Shown: piece by piece, positions 36,498-44,704 of the stretch
Layout: each line of letters opens with the position of its first letter
Numbering within the stretch: position 1 is the first letter of the stretch
From: Rossellomorea vietnamensis
GTDB lineage: Bacteria > Bacillota > Bacilli > Bacillales > Bacillaceae_B
Length of the DNA stretch: 64,000 bases
Assembly (NCBI RefSeq): GCF_001305855.1
Contig: NZ_LIXZ01000002.1
Span: 62,001-126,000 of the forward strand
Direction: 5' to 3'
The notes under the pieces: generated by a model
Told to the model about the DNA's origin: nothing
The model's input: the letters and a program-made list of their open reading frames with translations, nothing else
Databases searched by the model: none
Translations under genes and position numbers: made by a program

Positions 36498-38378
36498 TTG
36501 TTAACAAATCAAAGAGGAAATGCGTTGCTGACTGTACTAATCACTTCCCTCGTCATGGTGACGATCGGCATGGCCATCATGAGTTCAACAATAGGAGGTG
36601 CAAAACGGACAGAAGTCAGGGAAACAGATATCGATATTACATATGAAGGCTTAAAAGCAGTCGAAGAGATCTCAGCTAAGCTCGTATTCCAATTGCAGCC
36701 CGCCAAGCAGTTGGAGATCAGTCAATTAACCCCTGTAAATATTAACTCAAAAGTGAGGGACTTCATCCAGACGGATATCATCCCAGCCTACCAATCTTCT
36801 GATACGATCAAATGTATTACGATTGTCGATGTCAGCGGAAATCAAGCCTCCAACCTGTTGGGGAATCATTGTGGGAAAGCCAATAACCTTCAATATCACA
36901 CATTCGGCCTCGATTTTCTCGACACGAACCTTACAAGGGTATATGAGATTATCGTCAATACGAAAAATCCTGATTCGGAAGAAGGAAAGGTTGAAAAAAT
37001 GGTCCGGAAGAGAGTCATTTTGTCTCCAATCCCAAGCTTCCTGAAATATACGTTAGGCTCCCGTGAACAGCTGCAGTTGAACGGTTCACCCCATCTGGTG
37101 GGAAATGTATATGCTAACTCACTCGGTATCAGTGAGGATGCCGAATATCAGTTGTCCAATTTCGAGGATAAAAGAGTGAGCGCTCCCTTTCCATCCATCA
37201 TCGGTGATTTGTACACCAGTTATGACCAAGTCAATTATGCCCATATGAAATCCCTGGTGGACACCCGGCAATTTTACCCGCATATCCCAACACCGGACAT
37301 AATGCAGGACAGCCAATTCACAGACATCTCCTTTGATCAAACATACGGGGAGGAAGTTGGGGAAGTGTTGAACTCTCTCGGTCTTTCACTTGATCAGGCT
37401 TTGACTAAAGTAAATCTAAGAAATACGATTACAACCAACTTTCTATCCAACAGTCCCCTTTTCTTTCCTCTGGAAAATGGACTATTAAGTGAAAATGTGC
37501 AGGGGACCGTAAAAGCGGATCAAAGTATCACCATAAAAGGGCTGCAAAATCCCGGGGTGAACCTGATTGTTCAAGGAGATGTGAATATTCTTGCTACTTC
37601 CACAATGGATATTGGAAATATCATCTCTACCGGAAATGTAACCATCTCGAACGGAAAAGAGAATATGTCGATCGGAAATATTGTCGCGGCTGGTAAGGTA
37701 TCCATCGAAGCAAATGCACCAGTAAGATTGAAAGAGAATATCGTCAGCTTTGAAGATGTTTTGTTCCAGTCCCAAAACTCTACATCTTCTATTGATGGGA
37801 ACATTTTTTCCGGCCGTAACCTAACGATACAAGGGGATGCAAATGATCCTGATGGTGAGAACGATGAAATTGAATTTGATTCTGTCATTTACTCAATAGG
37901 AAAAACAAGCATATCGAATTTGAACATAACCGGCAAACATAGTCCTGGGGATTCAAATCAAACCGGTCAATTGATTTTACTTTCAAAAGGAGAACTGTTG
38001 GTCACAAGGATGAATGAATTTCAATATTACACGGATGAAGAAGAAAAGAGAGAGGCTGATCTTTTGCCTGATGCATCAGAAAACATTAAACCTCTTCAGG
38101 CTTTTTTATACACCGACAGCAACGCAACACTATATGGCGTCGGCTCCCTCTTTTATGTGAATGGCGGCGTCTTTTCGAAAGGAAACCTGACAGTAAACGC
38201 CGTCCGCGGGGATGTCGACAGCATGGATGATATACAAAGGGATCTTTATTCGAACCAGGAAAAGAAATTATCACGATTCATCGTTCATTATAATAAAGAT
38301 GTACTCCTATCCAAATTGGATGCTCTTCCCCGGGTGGACTCCCTCTCCCTCATTAGTGACGAAATAATAGTGGAGTAA
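36498..38378 (+). CDS. Large GspK/PilX-like pilin with bactofilin-like repetitive body
   Basis: The 626-residue protein begins with MLTNQRG and GNALLTVLITSLVMVTIGMAIM, the PilX/GspK style: a glycine cut site but no glutamate at +5, as expected for the tip-most pilin. After an alpha-beta region, about residues 330-500 contain many short repeats of the form xxNIVxxGxVxI (NLIVQGDVNI, NIISTGNVTI, NIVAAGKVSI, NIFSGRNLTI), like a beta-helix or bactofilin. TTG start at 36498, AGGAGGGAGGG upstream. It is much longer than normal PilX. It ends at a terminator shared with the vWA gene. Confidence 0.78.
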   Translation: MLTNQRGNALLTVLITSLVMVTIGMAIMSSTIGGAKRTEVRETDIDITYEGLKAVEEISAKLVFQLQPAKQLEISQLTPVNINSKVRDFIQTDIIPAYQSSDTIKCITIVDVSGNQASNLLGNHCGKANNLQYHTFGLDFLDTNLTRVYEIIVNTKNPDSEEGKVEKMVRKRVILSPIPSFLKYTLGSREQLQLNGSPHLVGNVYANSLGISEDAEYQLSNFEDKRVSAPFPSIIGDLYTSYDQVNYAHMKSLVDTRQFYPHIPTPDIMQDSQFTDISFDQTYGEEVGEVLNSLGLSLDQALTKVNLRNTITTNFLSNSPLFFPLENGLLSENVQGTVKADQSITIKGLQNPGVNLIVQGDVNILATSTMDIGNIISTGNVTISNGKENMSIGNIVAAGKVSIEANAPVRLKENIVSFEDVLFQSQNSTSSIDGNIFSGRNLTIQGDANDPDGENDEIEFDSVIYSIGKTSISNLNITGKHSPGDSNQTGQLILLSKGELLVTRMNEFQYYTDEEEKREADLLPDASENIKPLQAFLYTDSNATLYGVGSLFYVNGGVFSKGNLTVNAVRGDVDSMDDIQRDLYSNQEKKLSRFIVHYNKDVLLSKLDALPRVDSLSLISDEIIVE

Positions 38379-38417
38379 AAAAGCGAAGCTATGACTGATC
38401 ATAGCTTCGCTTTTTAT
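38377..38417. terminator. Bidirectional terminator between converging pilin and vWA genes
   Basis: AAAAAGCGAAGCTATGA and TCATAGCTTCGCTTTTT form a 17-bp perfect stem around CTGA. It stops transcription from both sides. Confidence 0.95.
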
Positions 38418-38418
38418 T

Positions 38419-41301
38419 TTACCACCTGCCATCTATGCTACCCTCTTCTGTATCCGAATTTCCATCTTCTTCAGAAACAACCTCAAAAATCGCGATAGCT
38501 TTAATATCGGGGTCTTCATCGGATGTGACAGTGATCGTCGTCACACCTTTACTCTTCGGAACTATTTTCCACATATCATTTTCCCTTGTTATCTCGACTA
38601 TGCCATTTCCTGTATCAGTGACAGTCTTAATATTTTTATTGGTCGCATCCGCAGGATTAAAGATCAAGTTAGAATGAATGTCGAAATCGTTCCCCTCTAG
38701 GAGCAGTGTATATTTCGATTTGGTAAAATCCATGCTTTCAAGGTTAACGAACCTGGACTTCACGATAACACGGATATTCTTTTTATACTTTCCATTTTTC
38801 GTTTCTACTTCAACAATATCCTCCCCTGGAGATAAACCGGTCATTCTATTGTCCTTGCTAGAATTGACTCTGGAATATTCAGAGTTAATCACCCCGTCAT
38901 CACCTTCGATTACCTTGACATTATAATTATTATTCGGCTTCCCAAAAGGAAAGATATCAATATCGAATGACTTCGTTTCACCGACATATAATTCAATGAC
39001 GGAAGGAACACGTATTAAGTCATCCCCTTCTATCGAAACGGTTTTCCCGATAATATAGTCCTCGATGGCAAATCCTCCGCTTGCTCTCACCTGGATTTCA
39101 TTTTCCCCGAACATGTCGAGGGTTTTCATTTCCTGGAATTCGATGCCAGCCCATTCTTCTATCGGTTCATCCTCATTTAAAATTCGATATTGATACTTCA
39201 CATCTTCTCCCGGAACCCCGGTAGATAGATAAAATTCAGCCTGATTCGATATGGTAGCCCCGTCTTCTAATACTTTCCTGGTAACGGCATCCTTTACCGT
39301 CAATTCAGGAATAAATGATAGGACAGAGGTTGATCCATCTTTATACGTGATCGTTAATTTAGTGGAATCAGCAGTTAATTCCTTTACGGCTTTATTCGGG
39401 TACCTGTTATTAGCGGCCGGCTCAAGAACAGCGACAGTTGCTTCTCCCTGTTCTAAGACTCTTACTTTTTTAATAGTCCCGTTAGAAAAGCCATCATAAG
39501 CATATTCTTTTTGATCATAGTACTTCCTCGTTCTTACTTTTGCACTCAGTTCACTTTGATCAGGATTCAAATTACTGACCACTTTCGTACCATATCTCGA
39601 ATCAATGTAAGAAACCTTCGGCTGAGGCATTTTTACATTATTGATGGCCCATAAAGCCTTTATCTTCATGCTGGCAGAAAGAGAGGATTGAGAAAACGAT
39701 CCATTCTCAAAATTAACCCTTTGGGTCAATCTCATGACAGCCGTTCGTTGACCATCCACATTTTCAACTGAAATCCCATTGCCGGCTTCCACTTCTACCC
39801 CTTCAGGTAAGGGCTGGTAAATGGTGATACCGCTCAAATTCCCCTTGGCATTTGGATTGACCAGGCCACCGAATTCCAGCTGATACACTCCTGAAAATGA
39901 ATTTGTATCTTTTCCCTGCTCAATAATTAAATTGAACAATTCTTGATTGATTTTATTCAGTTCAAGCTTTCCTGTAACGGATGCAGGTGCATCATCCTTC
40001 ACCTGGATCGTCACCGATTTATTAACAGTATTTCTCCAGGCAGATTCTTCTGCTGTTTTGTATCGTATTTTTACATTATTAAATGTGTACGTACCTTTTG
40101 CCGTAAATTCCGCAGGTAACGATAGAGTAATAGGCGACGGTGCTCCCTGACCAGCTTCATAAACAGTGGAAAACGGTAAGTACACCGTATTATTGACCAC
40201 TTTATACTGATTGCGGTCAACTGTTACATTTGCCGGCAATGGCACCACGACTTCCCCATCCAATTTAACGGAATTTATCTTATTCGCAAGCTTTTCAAAT
40301 GCACCCGCAACACTCCCCTCACCTGCTTTGATGAAGCTGCCGGAAGTTTGTGCAGCCAGCATTTGAAGGTAGCGGTCGTCAAGGTCACCTTCCCCGTATC
40401 CAAGGGTGTGCATGGTGATTTTGGAGTTGTATAATTCTTTGGAAACTTCAAGCCCTTTTTGTTTAATCAGTGCCTGCATCTGCTGACTGTTCGTTTCCAA
40501 CTCCCCTGGATTGTACCACCCGAAATTAAAAGAGGTACCGTCCATTGAAAAAGAGGAAGGAATGTACAATGATTTCAACTTACTATTATCCGGTGAATAT
40601 ATTTTATGCAGCCATCTGTTGTAATTATATCTATTTTGAAAATCGTATATCACTTGTTGATCACTCTCGACAATATCTGTTTCACCACAAAAAAACCAAA
40701 ATGACCTGGTACATTCTTCTTTTTTCACTTTTTCAACGGCCGTTGCAATCATCGGCTGTCCATCGGTCAGGAAGACAATATACTTTTCATTGTTGGAATC
40801 TCTCAGCATGTTTTTTGCAGCACGCAGAGGATCTGTATAATTTGTGCCTCCATAAGCGTTGGTATGTAACATAGACGTTTTAATAGAATCGAGGTCATTG
40901 CTTAATGGAAGGATGGTTTCAATCTCGGAAGAAAAGGTGATGAGAGAAAAGCGGTCGTTTGGTTGTTTGTTTTTCTCAAAGAATTGGACGGCACTGGTCA
41001 GTCCGTCTTTTGCATTTTGCAATTTATCCCTCGTGCTACTCATCGAGCCAGATTTATCAAAGATAAAGACGACATCGATTGGAGGACGCTTTGCCTCCTT
41101 CACTTCCCCTGCAGGAATTATATTGAAGTCTATAGATGCTTTTGCATTCCCATCTGCCGGCTTCACGATCACCTCTTGTGACGGTGTTACATTAAAATCT
41201 ACATGTAAATTTGAATTTCCTTCAGCATATGTTAGGGTCGAATTCACTAGCAGTGTAAGAAACAGGATGAATAGTAATGGAATTTTTGGCTGTATTCTCA
41301 T
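38419..41301 (-). CDS. Secreted von Willebrand factor A-domain protein, candidate pilus adhesin
   Basis: The 960-residue protein has a signal peptide (about 1-26, FILFLTLLVNSTLTYA) and a vWA domain (about 75-350) with a complete metal-binding MIDAS: DKSGS (82-86), Thr153 (GGTNYTDP) and Asp180 (FLTDGQP). An insertion in this domain carries a cysteine pair (197, 205) and aromatic residues. Beta-rich regions follow, and the C-terminal 200 residues look like two BIG2-type Ig-like domains (VPSVIELYVGETKSFDIDI; TGLSPGEDIVEVE). No LPxTG motif or membrane anchor at the C-terminus. The gene is convergent with the prepilin operon. Adhesin function is inferred from domain type and context. Confidence 0.82.
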   Translation of the reverse strand: MRIQPKIPLLFILFLTLLVNSTLTYAEGNSNLHVDFNVTPSQEVIVKPADGNAKASIDFNIIPAGEVKEAKRPPIDVVFIFDKSGSMSSTRDKLQNAKDGLTSAVQFFEKNKQPNDRFSLITFSSEIETILPLSNDLDSIKTSMLHTNAYGGTNYTDPLRAAKNMLRDSNNEKYIVFLTDGQPMIATAVEKVKKEECTRSFWFFCGETDIVESDQQVIYDFQNRYNYNRWLHKIYSPDNSKLKSLYIPSSFSMDGTSFNFGWYNPGELETNSQQMQALIKQKGLEVSKELYNSKITMHTLGYGEGDLDDRYLQMLAAQTSGSFIKAGEGSVAGAFEKLANKINSVKLDGEVVVPLPANVTVDRNQYKVVNNTVYLPFSTVYEAGQGAPSPITLSLPAEFTAKGTYTFNNVKIRYKTAEESAWRNTVNKSVTIQVKDDAPASVTGKLELNKINQELFNLIIEQGKDTNSFSGVYQLEFGGLVNPNAKGNLSGITIYQPLPEGVEVEAGNGISVENVDGQRTAVMRLTQRVNFENGSFSQSSLSASMKIKALWAINNVKMPQPKVSYIDSRYGTKVVSNLNPDQSELSAKVRTRKYYDQKEYAYDGFSNGTIKKVRVLEQGEATVAVLEPAANNRYPNKAVKELTADSTKLTITYKDGSTSVLSFIPELTVKDAVTRKVLEDGATISNQAEFYLSTGVPGEDVKYQYRILNEDEPIEEWAGIEFQEMKTLDMFGENEIQVRASGGFAIEDYIIGKTVSIEGDDLIRVPSVIELYVGETKSFDIDIFPFGKPNNNYNVKVIEGDDGVINSEYSRVNSSKDNRMTGLSPGEDIVEVETKNGKYKKNIRVIVKSRFVNLESMDFTKSKYTLLLEGNDFDIHSNLIFNPADATNKNIKTVTDTGNGIVEITRENDMWKIVPKSKGVTTITVTSDEDPDIKAIAIFEVVSEEDGNSDTEEGSIDGRW

Positions 41302-41395
41302 AATATCCCTCTTTTGGTTATCCTATAATGCATTTATTATATCAATCTTCAAACTTTTTTAATAGGACTTAATACTCAGTCAATGATATTTTCAA

Positions 41396-41431
41396 TAAAA
41401 AAGGATGTCCATGAGTACGATAGACATCCTT
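41396..41431 (-). terminator. Terminator after the diguanylate cyclase gene
   Basis: AAGGATGTC and GACATCCTT flank a 13-base loop, with a T-run of six on the minus strand. It separates the cyclase gene from the vWA gene. Confidence 0.85.
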
Positions 41432-41435
41432 TTCC

Positions 41436-43148
41436 TTATTTCACATACTGCGCCACCCGGTTCCTCCCCGCCTGCTTCGCTCCCGTATACAGGGCACGGT
41501 CGGCATGACGGATGAGGGCCATCGTATCGTCTGCATCCTGGGGTGCGGTGGATACGCCGATGCTCGCCGTGACCCTTACCATCATCTGTTTGTTGGATTC
41601 GTCCAGGCTGTCATGGAGCGTGAACGGCTGATTGGCAATCGCTCCCCTGACATATTCTGCGATGCGGAGTGCCTCTTTCCGTTCGGTGTCCGGAAGGAGG
41701 ATCACAAACTCCTCCCCGCCGTATCTTGCCACGGTTCCTTTCGTAGATATCAGTGCCCGGAGGCGTTCGGCGAGCTGTATGAGGATTTCGTTACCGCTCT
41801 GGTGACCGTAGTTATCATTGATCACTTTGAAGTGGTCAAGATCGAGCATGATGAGGGACAGGTTCTTTCTCTTTCCTGCCTCGAGATGGTTATATTCCAT
41901 GGAAAGCAGGTCCTCGAAGTAGCGGTAATTGTAGAGACCTGTAAGAGCGCATCGTTCACTGTTCTGTTTCGTCCGTTCATGGTGCCTTGCATTGGCAATG
42001 GCAATGCCGAAATAGGAGCATAGGATATCAACGATCATCAATTGGAATTTCTCATACGCTTTCTTCTTGGAGGAAGCGAGCAGGAGAATCCCTCTCACCT
42101 TCTGGCTTCTGACGATGGGCACGCATAACACGCTTTCCACATCCTCGGGCATATAGCCCTCGGCGATGTCGGTCCATTCCGACCGGGAAGTATACAGGAC
42201 GGACTTCCCTGTTTCCCAAACCACGCCGCTGATTCCCTGATTTTTCTTGAGGGGTCGGAGATTATTCGATTTCATTTCCCCATTTTCAAAACGTCTGAGC
42301 AGCACCAGCCCGTCCTCATGGCAGTCGAGGATATACGCATATTCGACAGGGAGGGTCTCGATGATCTTCTCGATGAAAATATCCAGGACTTCTTTGACCT
42401 TGAGACTCTCTGTTAACTGATGCCCGATTTCCCCTGCTTTTTGGAGGTATTCATTGATATTCTCGGATGAATTATAGAGCTTTAAGATGATGGAGAGACT
42501 GACGAACGGGACTCCAATCAGCAACGAGGCAAACGCCCCCAGTTCAAATGTCAAATAATAGAGTGAGAGAGAAAGAGGGAACATAATCATATTGGCGGTA
42601 AAATCCCATACAAAATCCTTACTGTAAAAACGCACATCATTGTTAGCCACATAATGATGATAGAGAAGGAGGAGGATCTGATTGATCATAATGGATACAA
42701 TCTGGTAACAAAGGATCGGTAAAATCAGCTGACTGAGTTCCCTTTCGGCTATTTCCCCACCGACCATAAAATAGATCAATCCGCTGATGCATGAAACCAA
42801 AAAGAACATCAATGAATTCAATGGGATCCTGTGCCAGTCGTTCTTCGTCACCCGGAGCCTTATCAGTAAGGGGATGATCGAGAACTGCATCAGTACGATC
42901 TCAATAAACAGACCATACTTGATGAAACCGACGAGTGTCACCCACTGGATGAAGAAGATGGTCGCCCCGTTGATCACGATGGGCATTAGGGGGATAAACG
43001 TGGCAAATGCCACTAATGTAATAAACTCTAGCTCATAACCCGCAATATTTTCAGGGGGATAGTATTGATATGTGAAATACAAACCTGCCGGTACAACCGC
43101 AAGCCATGCCAGCAATATGTACAGCTTTTTCTTCAATGGTAACGTCAT
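41436..43148 (-). CDS. Membrane GAF-GGDEF diguanylate cyclase
   Basis: The 570-residue protein has about seven or eight membrane helices (residues 8-225), a short coiled segment, a GAF domain (about 250-395, VLDIFIEKIIETLP ... SVLCVPIVRSQKVRGILLLASS), and a GGDEF domain (about 405-570). The active-site motif is GGEEF at 477-481, and the substrate motifs LTGLYNYRYFED and LDHFKVINDNYGH are conserved, so activity is expected. The inhibitory I-site RxxD is replaced by STKG, so product feedback through that site is unlikely. It would make c-di-GMP. The neighbour PilB carries an MshEN motif. Confidence 0.92.
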   Translation of the reverse strand: MTLPLKKKLYILLAWLAVVPAGLYFTYQYYPPENIAGYELEFITLVAFATFIPLMPIVINGATIFFIQWVTLVGFIKYGLFIEIVLMQFSIIPLLIRLRVTKNDWHRIPLNSLMFFLVSCISGLIYFMVGGEIAERELSQLILPILCYQIVSIMINQILLLLYHHYVANNDVRFYSKDFVWDFTANMIMFPLSLSLYYLTFELGAFASLLIGVPFVSLSIILKLYNSSENINEYLQKAGEIGHQLTESLKVKEVLDIFIEKIIETLPVEYAYILDCHEDGLVLLRRFENGEMKSNNLRPLKKNQGISGVVWETGKSVLYTSRSEWTDIAEGYMPEDVESVLCVPIVRSQKVRGILLLASSKKKAYEKFQLMIVDILCSYFGIAIANARHHERTKQNSERCALTGLYNYRYFEDLLSMEYNHLEAGKRKNLSLIMLDLDHFKVINDNYGHQSGNEILIQLAERLRALISTKGTVARYGGEEFVILLPDTERKEALRIAEYVRGAIANQPFTLHDSLDESNKQMMVRVTASIGVSTAPQDADDTMALIRHADRALYTGAKQAGRNRVAQYVK

Positions 43149-43189
43149 ATCTATCCCCCATCGGTTTTCAATGAATTTAATATAGTCTG

Positions 43190-43218
43190 ATCATACTATA
43201 CTAGTTAAATAGTCACAA
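43190..43218 (-). promoter_or_regulatory. SigA-type promoter of the diguanylate cyclase gene
   Basis: TTGTGA (43213-43218) and TATGAT (43190-43195) are separated by exactly 17 bases on the minus strand, about 40 bases before the start codon. The spacer contains a TACTAG motif (43199-43204, on the plus strand), also found near the pilus promoters. Confidence 0.7.
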
Positions 43219-43257
43219 GTTTAAGAATATTTTATCAAAGCACCAGAATAAAGTCAC

Positions 43258-44568
43258 TTACTTTTTTCTGTAATTTTCCAATAAAGGAAGTAAATATGGT
43301 TTTACTTCTGACAAAAAGTAGAGGGAGCCTGTTATGAGCAGGACATCGTCTTCTTGCATGACCTCTATTTTCTCTTCAAGATACGTCTTCCAATCATGGA
43401 CTTCCACCTTATTGGGATGCGTGGAAGCTTCGTAAAGTTCTTCCACCGATGCTACCCTTGGGAAATCAAAGGTCGTAAATCCGATGTCATCCACTGCTTC
43501 TTCCAATCGGGAGATCATCGGCCTCAACTCTTTATCATGAAGTGCCGAGAAAAGGACGGTCACTTTTTTATGAAGGAAGCGTTCCTTGATTGTCTTCACA
43601 AGGGCTGCCACTCCTTCTGGATTATGGGCACCATCAATGTAAATCTCTTGTGTATCGGATAATGCCTCCATTCTCCCTGGCCATGATGCCTTCTTTAATC
43701 CACTCCTGATGTGCTCCGGTTCTATTTTCATCTCCTGATTTTCCACAAGGAGCTCGACGACTTTGATGGCAAGGGCTGCATTATTGATTTGATGGGTTCC
43801 GAGCATGGAAAGCTCGAACACCTCATGTTGGATGGGAGATCTGTATTCGAATCGTTCCCCCTTTTCCAATAAGGCGAGACGCTCGGCAGTAAAATCCTTC
43901 CCAAGTTGAAATACTTCACATTCCCTTTCAAGGGCTGTTTCTTCGATTACGTTCCTTGCTTCTGGTTGGTGGACACCTGAAATGACAGGTACATTAGGTT
44001 TGATGATACCCGCTTTCTCAAACGCGATATCTTCCAATCTGCTCCCAAGAAACTGCATATGGTCCATTCCGATGCTCGTGATCACGGAAACCATGGGGGT
44101 GATGACATTCGTCGAATCCAGTCTTCCCCCGAGCCCAACCTCATAAATGACCAGGTCGACGGGTTTCAATTCGGCAAAATAATAAAAACTCATGGCCGTA
44201 ATGACTTCAAATTCAGAGGGAGCACCCCATTCCGATTGTTCCATCGTTTCCGCAACAGGCTTAACCTTTTCGACAAGCCGTGTCAAATCCTCATCGCTGA
44301 CGGGATCTCCATTCATGCTTATCCGTTCATTGAACCGTTCAAAATAAGGGGAAGTAAAGGTTCCAACGGTGTACCCTGCTTCCTGAAGCACATTCCTCAA
44401 GTAAGTAACGGTGGACCCTTTTCCATTGGTTCCGCCGATATGGACGGTTTTAAGCTTTTGATGGGGGTTCCCGAGTTCCTCCAACAGGTGATTCATCCGC
44501 ATCAATCCAGGCTTGATTCCAAGTCTAAGTCTTGAGTGTATCCACGCAACCGCTTGTTCATAATTCAA
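43258..44568 (-). CDS. folC: Folylpolyglutamate synthase / dihydrofolate synthase
   Basis: FolC joins glutamate to dihydropteroate and folates. The 436 residues show the Mur-ligase-like ATP-binding loop (VHIGGTNGKGSTVTYL), the family motif YFERFNERISMNGDPV, a catalytic region (DLVIYEVGLGGRLDSTNVI, SVITSIGMDHMQFLG), and the C-terminal domain with YIDGAHNPEGVAAL. The usual valS-folC-comC order is kept, but the diguanylate cyclase and pilus genes separate folC from comC. Confidence 0.96.
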   Translation of the reverse strand: MNYEQAVAWIHSRLRLGIKPGLMRMNHLLEELGNPHQKLKTVHIGGTNGKGSTVTYLRNVLQEAGYTVGTFTSPYFERFNERISMNGDPVSDEDLTRLVEKVKPVAETMEQSEWGAPSEFEVITAMSFYYFAELKPVDLVIYEVGLGGRLDSTNVITPMVSVITSIGMDHMQFLGSRLEDIAFEKAGIIKPNVPVISGVHQPEARNVIEETALERECEVFQLGKDFTAERLALLEKGERFEYRSPIQHEVFELSMLGTHQINNAALAIKVVELLVENQEMKIEPEHIRSGLKKASWPGRMEALSDTQEIYIDGAHNPEGVAALVKTIKERFLHKKVTVLFSALHDKELRPMISRLEEAVDDIGFTTFDFPRVASVEELYEASTHPNKVEVHDWKTYLEEKIEVMQEDDVLLITGSLYFLSEVKPYLLPLLENYRKK

Positions 44569-44599
44569 AAATTTTTCACTCCCACATTGGTTTTATTAG

Positions 44600-44672
44600 A
44601 AAAAGGGCCTCAATCAAGCCTGAATGATGCGGAGATTCCCACGTATCATTCAGACCTGATTCTAAAGCCCTC
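44600..44672 (-). terminator. Terminator between valS and folC
   Basis: A long imperfect stem on the minus strand (GGGCTTT... with ...AGGCCC, inner ATCAGGTCTGAATGAT facing ATCATTCAGGCTTGAT) is followed by TTTTTCT. It may reduce read-through from valS into folC. Confidence 0.8.
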
Positions 44673-44704
44673 TTCCTTACCTTCTATTTATTGATTCAGT
44701 CACA

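Noticed and set aside
36498-38378. The 626-residue pilin considered as a fusion of pilin and a separate gene
   Set aside because: The frame is continuous, with no internal ribosome binding site and start near the junction, and gene order fits a GspK/PilX position.
38419-41301. vWA protein as a sortase substrate
   Set aside because: No LPxTG-like motif, hydrophobic stretch or basic tail at the C-terminus (ends in an acidic stretch and GRW).
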